DNA from: Turnera subulata
Taxonomy: Eukaryota; Streptophyta; Magnoliopsida; Malpighiales; Passifloraceae
Direction of reading: 5' to 3'
Assembly: GCA_028386065.3 (NCBI GenBank)
Contig: JAKUCV010000976.1
Location: 34,739-98,738 of the forward strand
Length of the DNA stretch: 64,000 nt
Made by a program: the position numbers and the translations under genes
Shown: in pieces, positions 58,746 through 64,000 of the stretch
Layout: every line of letters begins with the position of its first letter
Numbering within the stretch: position 1 is the stretch's first letter
The notes under the pieces: model-generated
The model's input: only the letters and a program-made list of their open reading frames with translations
Told to the model about the DNA's origin: nothing
Databases searched by the model: none

Positions 58746-59434
58746 AGGTCCGAGCAAAAAAACATCTTAAGGGTTAATTTTGAGTGTTTACAAGGACTTC
58801 TAGGGATTTTTGGTTTTTTTCTTTAGTAATTCAAAAGTACTCGACGATATAGATTCCTGCAGTACTCATGAGTTTAGAAGTAAAATCATGCGGTATTTTG
58901 TGTGTTTCAAGGATGGTATGGGAAAAGAGAAAGGAATGCGGAAGATTTTCAAGGAAGTGGCAAGCAAGCTGGCATTGGATCAGAAAGGATAACAAGAGAC
59001 GCACCGTTTCATATTATACTACGAGAAATACCGCATCATCCCTTATGTAGAATAAACTAGTGGGCTTTAGTAAACAAGTGGGCTAGTTATTCTAGAACAG
59101 ACTACACGCTAACCCAAGGCTAAGACTGTAGTTAATTCCTATATTTTTTAGATTTTTATTATGATGGTCCTCCTAAATGTTCTAGGTCTACAAACCTACT
59201 TAAGGTTAAATCTAGGTTATGTGTATAGTATAAATAGCACATAGTACCTATAAATTCAACACAATCAATCAAATCAATATGACATATACATTTAATTTTA
59301 ATATAACTTTTATTTCTTTGTTTTGGTAACTTTATCTTTTTGCACCTTCACTTTACCATGTCTTTACTTTACTTTCTCTGAGAATCTAGACCAAATATCT
59401 CTTTGGCCTTGTGATCTCGTGTATGCGTGTGTAT

Positions 59435-59548
59435 GTGTAGACCAATATCTAGCAAATCAAGCATCATCAACAACATATAATTATATACTATGTGTAGACC
59501 AATGTCTAGCAAATCAAGCATCATAAACAACATATAATTATATACTAC
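59435..59548 (+). repeat. 57-bp tandem duplication
   Basis: Copies 59435-59491 and 59492-59548 (GTGTAGACCAATATCTAGCA…) with three differences. Confidence 0.93.
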
Positions 59549-60299
59549 GTGTATATTCATAAGCTTAAATAATAAAGACAAGGAAAAAAAAGGAAAATAA
59601 ATAATTAGGCCTGCATCTCAATCCACTGTAGACTACCTATGTAACTCTGTGACCAGGACCAAAGCTTCTTACAACAACATAACACTCAAACAAACATGGT
59701 TAGAATCATCAAATCAAGACAAGAATCGAAAAGGGAAGAGTACACTTACTATATTCATAGGCAGAAACTATATGTCAACTTCCACAGGTGATTTGACAAG
59801 GAAAATGTCCAAATTAGCTTTTGGTTGAAACAAAAACGTTGAGAAATTTCTCTTATCTTTCTAGAGACACTAAGATCATAAGAATCTGGCGTCTAGAAAT
59901 CAAGTTATGGCATTTTTACCAAGACTGTTTGCTCGGGGAATCGATATGTGTGTCCTTCGCCTTTTAGGCTCGTTGATTGTGTTTGCTTGCTCACCACTCC
60001 TCGATTCTACTATGATAGGAGCTTAACATGAGATAGAAGATAACTAACAAAAACAACCACGTGAATTCTCAAAGAGAAAGCTAAATTGGAGTTAAGAAGA
60101 TAAAGGAGAAGAGTTTTTTTAAGCTTAATGCGCTTCAAGAGTTACCGGCCAAAGACCACTAATTCTGAGGGTATGGGGTTTTATTATAGTGCTCGGGGAT
60201 CCTTGAAGTCGGTTATATCATCTTGGGGTTGAAAAAAATCCCTAAATCTAAGGGTTGAGGTGAAAATTCGAAAAAGAGGCAAAAAAACCCGAGAAACCA

Positions 60300-60425
60300 C
60301 GTCCCAGGGGCACAAGACCTCCACCAATTGGCGGCCATCTCACAAGACCTCCATTGTTGGCGGTCATCTCCCACAAGACCGCCAGTGGTGACGGTCATCC
60401 TTCCCAAGACCGCCACTGGTAGCGG
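60300..60425. repeat. four degenerate 31-33-bp units
   Basis: CACAAGACCTCCA/ACAAGACCGCCA followed by GGCGGTCATC-like ends, about four times. Confidence 0.65.
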
Positions 60426-60904
60426 GCTTCGCGACAAGCCCATGAAGTCAACGAATTTGAACTCCTATTTTGACCATTTTTCCACTCCCTTCCATTCTTG
60501 GATTTTGCCTTAATCACGATTCATTCCCTAATAACCAGGGATGTCTATTAGCTTCTAGAAACTTCCAATTATGCCTCTTTTCTCAATTACTTAACCTCCA
60601 TACCAGGTAATCAAATCAAATCCTCTTTTGGACAAAATAACAACAAAATAAGACAAAATAATGTTCGGACTTTAATGGGGCTTGAATCTACGAAAATTTG
60701 CTGTTATTGGATCTGCAAATTCATCCTAAGGCTAGGCCTAAACATATACATGTTCCATTAATCAAGTAATTGGGTTAGCATGCCAAATTAAAGCCTAATA
60801 ATTAATAAATCAACATTGGATTCTAAAATATCACTATAATCTAACAAATAAACTATTGGATAAAATTTGAGTGTTCGCACCTATAGTAACATAGATCAAC
60901 CCTT

Positions 60905-62291
60905 TGTAAGAATCCGGGCATGCAAACTTAACAATCAAGTACAGCGAAAAGACCTGGAAACTTTGGAGGATCCAAGTGAAGCAACTAAATCGAACAACAA
61001 AAATGAACATACCTGAAACGGTTAGGATCTTTCACTTAACTGAAGAACCGAATCAGCTAGAGACGGAAGGATATCCTGCTCCTTTACGGTATCCACACGA
61101 ACCGTCAATCACAGGCCGGAATCGTCTCACAATCTCCAACCCCCGAGCACTCCCGAACCGTGGTGCTAGCTACGGATTTCGGGGAGCTTAATCTTGTGGT
61201 TTTGTGTTCTTCTTTCTTTCTCAAAGAAGAAGAAGAGAGTGTGTGTCTATAAACTCAAGTCTTACTCAAGTTTTCTGGTGTGTAGCATGGTGTTAAGCTA
61301 AAGCTCTCAAATCTGAAAAACTGATCATTCCACACTTGATCACACTAACACACAATGCATTAGTTAATTAGACTAATGGCCAACACTATGGCCCAAAGGT
61401 AGCATGATAATGACACTCACCATCTTTTGTCTACCACTAATGCATTATCACACATCAACACAACATAGCACTAAACCTGGTTCAATAATTCAGATAATTA
61501 GTGAACCAAAGCGACCCTGGTCCAACCATGGTCCAGCCACAAACTGGTTCAACCACAGTCCAACCATGGTTCAACCACCTGCTCGAATCAACAGTTCTAT
61601 GTGTGTGACCCTGTAGGCACTTGTAACGTCCGGCAATAATTGTAAAATCTCATTTTACAATTATAAGTAAAGAGCGGCGTCTAGCAACACATCATTGCTA
61701 CCCGAACGACAAGATCAGTACTGATTCTATATGCCTCGGAACATGTCATCGTCCCTTCGTCCCATTATCAAGATTAAACACGAGACATGGAATATGTCAT
61801 TCTCGCATATGTTCAATCTCGGTTTCTTGATCTACCATATCATAATCCGAGCATGGCCATGCATTTCCGGTTCAACTCTATCAAGAAACCATCCGATAAT
61901 ATACCCGTTATGTGGGTTGGACGAATCCCCTCTGGATCATACAAAACCCACTACACATTTATCATATACCCAATGATTACACTAAGGTCTACTCATTTAC
62001 GAAATAGCCAAGAGTAATATCAAAGTATACGATTCATATGTTGGGAACCTTGATGATCTCAGGTCTAAGGACAATACATATAAGAACCGCTATCGACAAA
62101 CATATAACGTTCCATGTAGCGTTCTTATATAGTTCTGTCCAGTCCACAAGTTCTCTAACTTAATATAAAATATTCTAGGGTTATAAATATGTGCAAGCGT
62201 TTATCTCATAAACGATATTTATTGGAATAACCTTAATGTGTATACATGACTGCAAACAATCATCCATTGATTGGCTTTTGGGCATATTACA
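60905..62291 (-). repeat. 3' LTR of a Ty1/copia element
   Basis: On the minus strand it starts TGTAATATGCCC at 62291 and ends CCGGATTCTTACA at 60905, 1387 bp with TGTAA/TTACA ends. The polypurine tract lies just before it. The matching 5' LTR and target duplication are outside the window. Confidence 0.75.
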
Positions 62292-62309
62292 CTAACAATC
62301 TCCCACTTG
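62292..62309 (-). promoter_or_regulatory. polypurine tract of the copia element
   Basis: Minus-strand CAAGTGGGAGATTGTTAG abuts the LTR start, the usual form in plant copia elements. Confidence 0.75.
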
Positions 62310-62311
62310 TA

Positions 62312-64000
62312 CTAAAGCCAATCATACATGTATCTAATATCAATGAATACAGCATGATCATCATGCTTCCGCTGTGTGAGAGACTTAGTCAACGGGTCTG
62401 TTACATTGTTCTCAGAAGGAACTTTGCACAGCCACAGTTGTAGGGTCGGTAACTGTTCCCTGCTTGGAACTCTTCCAGCATACAGTACCACCTCCAAGAC
62501 AAAAACACATAACCTGACTGCAATCTAAAGTCATCCCTATCGGTTTGGAAGCTAGCATCTGTGTAACCCTTTGCAACAAGCTCATCAACGCTTCCGTAAA
62601 CCAGGAATGCATCCTTAGTCCTTCTCAAGTACTTAAGGATATTCTTAACCACTATCCAGTGACTCTCACCGGGATCAGATTGGTATCTGCTTGTGACACT
62701 CAAAGCATAAGCGACATCCGGTCGAGTACATGGCTTGGCATACATGATAAATCCTATTGCAGAAGCATAAGGAATCTTACTCATCCGCTCTCTCTCCTTA
62801 GATGTACTAGGACATTGATTCTTTGAGAGAGATATGCCATGTGACAAGGGCAAGAATCCTTTCTTGGAATCTTTCATGCTAAACCTCTTTAGCACCTTGT
62901 CAATATACGTACTTTGACTTAGCCCGAGAAGCGTTTTAGATCTATCTCTATAGAACTTTATACCTAACACTTAGGCAGCTTCTCCTAAGTCCTTCATCGA
63001 GAAATGTTTTCCTAACCAAGCCTTTACAGACTGTAGTGTCGGAATGTCATTCCCAATGAGTAGGATGTCGTTAACATACAACAACAAGAAAACAATAATG
63101 CTCCCACTAACCTTCTTGTAAACACATGGTTTATCTTCGTTCTTAATGAAATTAAACTCTTTGATCACATCATTAAAACAAAGATTCCAACTCCTAGTAG
63201 CTTGCTTCAATCCATAAATGGATCTCTACAACTTGCATACCATATTGGCATTCTCTGGATCGACAAAACCTTCAGGTTGTGTCATGTACACATCCTCTAA
63301 AAGATTTCCGTTAAGGAAAGCGGTTTTGAAATCCATTTGCCATATCTCATAATCATAGTATGCCGCTATAGCCAATAGAATCCGGATGAATTTAACCATG
63401 GCAACTGGCGAGAAAGTTTCATCATAGTCAATACCATGAACTTGCTTGAAACCTTTCGCAACCAACCGCCCTTTATAGGTAATCACATTACCATCCATGT
63501 CGGTCTTTTTCTTAAAGACCCACTTGCACCCCATGGGTTTTACCCCTTCAGGTGGATAAACCAAGGTCCATACCTTGTTTTGATACATGGATTCCATTTC
63601 CGAATTCATGGTTTCTAGCCACTTCTTAGAGTCTGGACCCGTGATGGCCTGCTGATAAGAAGTGGGCTCATCCTCATCTATGAACATCACGTCTCCAGTA
63701 TGAGTCATGAGAAATCCATATCTCTCAGGCTCATACCGAGTCCTATCCGACCTACGCGGTCCATGTGTTTTAGGCACAAGATTCTCATCCACAACATCTT
63801 GTGGTTCCTGTCCTTGTTCCATCTCAGCCTCTATATCTCGAACTTCTTCGAGTTCTATTTTCCTCCCACTGATTCTTCTAGAAATAAATTCTCTTTCTAG
63901 AAAAATAGCAGTCCGAGCAACAAACACTTTGTGCTCTAAAGGATTATAGAAATAATACCCTTTAGTTTCCTTAGGGTATCCTACAAAGAGGCACTTGTCG
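62312..64000 (-). pseudogene. copia polyprotein, RT/RNase H part, broken
   Basis: From the window edge: KCLFVGYPKETKGYYFYNP (end of the integrase region), then RT with WVFKKKTDMDGNV, GRLVAKGFKQ, WQMDFKTAFLNG, a stop at 63226-63228 just before RSIYGLKQA, LLYVNDILLIG, a TAA stop near 62971 before VLGIKFYRD, RNase H-like SGYVFLSW, and a C terminus SENNVTDPLTKSL…IRYMYDWL reached after a frame change. The usual YVDD of copia RT is YVND. Stops, frame change and active-site change show a dead copy. Gag, protease and most of integrase lie past the window end. Confidence 0.88.

Larger units (their letters stand above)
58751..60904. other. non-coding DNA between element B and the copia LTR
   Basis: No gene recognised. 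It has a 57-bp tandem duplication (59435-59548) and a run of related 31-33-bp units with GACC/GGCGG motifs (about 60300-60425). Confidence 0.4.

Overview
The window is nuclear DNA of a dicot-type flowering plant. GT-AG split genes with short introns, a Cassandra LTR, Helitrons with a CTAG 3' end, a CACTA element, a PIF/Harbinger element, an L1-type LINE and Ty1/copia and giant-LTR retrotransposons all point that way. I cannot name the species. Most of the 64 kb is transposon-derived. Host genes survive in three places: a 90-residue small protein gene (3338-4539), a 13-exon membrane acyltransferase-like gene (27479-41846), and a broken ACT-domain-repeat gene of the ACR9/ACR10 type (42968-47016, minus), which lies tail to tail with the acyltransferase gene.

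Layout. 1-6900: a possible first exon, a Helitron (1959-2939) carrying a Cassandra solo LTR with TSD CTTAG, the small protein gene and a tRNA-derived SINE-like unit. 6879-13520: a Helitron with an RPA1-like pseudogene, split by a 3.4-kb solo LTR (8282-11662, TSD ACAAA). 14968-26880: a non-autonomous CACTA element (TSD GAC) split by LTR retrotransposon A (16052-26588, TSD AAGTT), whose 5' LTR is itself split by an inverted solo LTR of the same family (18519-21322, TSD TGTGG). 27479-41846: the acyltransferase-like gene; its 10.6-kb intron 10 holds a nest of MITE, PIF/Harbinger element, Helitron, second Helitron and Mutator-type MITE, plus a hAT-type MITE. 42968-47016: the ACR-like pseudogene with a 5'-truncated LINE inserted at a 5' splice site. 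50174-58745: complete element B of the same giant-LTR family (TSD AGGTC). 60905-64000: the 3' part of a decayed copia element running off the window.

The most unusual system is the giant-LTR family (A, B, the nested solo LTR and, more distantly, the solo LTR at 8282-11662). It has 2.6-3.4-kb LTRs, a tRNA-Met-like primer site, a polypurine tract and a 2.4-kb internal region with no gag or pol. In A and B the internal region instead carries two ORFs antisense to the element, each with its own TATA box. ORF1 encodes a short basic protein with nuclear-signal-like clusters. ORF2 encodes an unknown N-terminal part joined to the start of a LINE-type endonuclease fold. The LTRs also hold an array of short dyads whose arms change in a compensating way. 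The inverted nesting in A makes a fold-back with arms of about 2.4 kb, a plausible source of hairpin RNA.

All gene models come from splice signals, phase and remembered family motifs, not from alignment or expression data.
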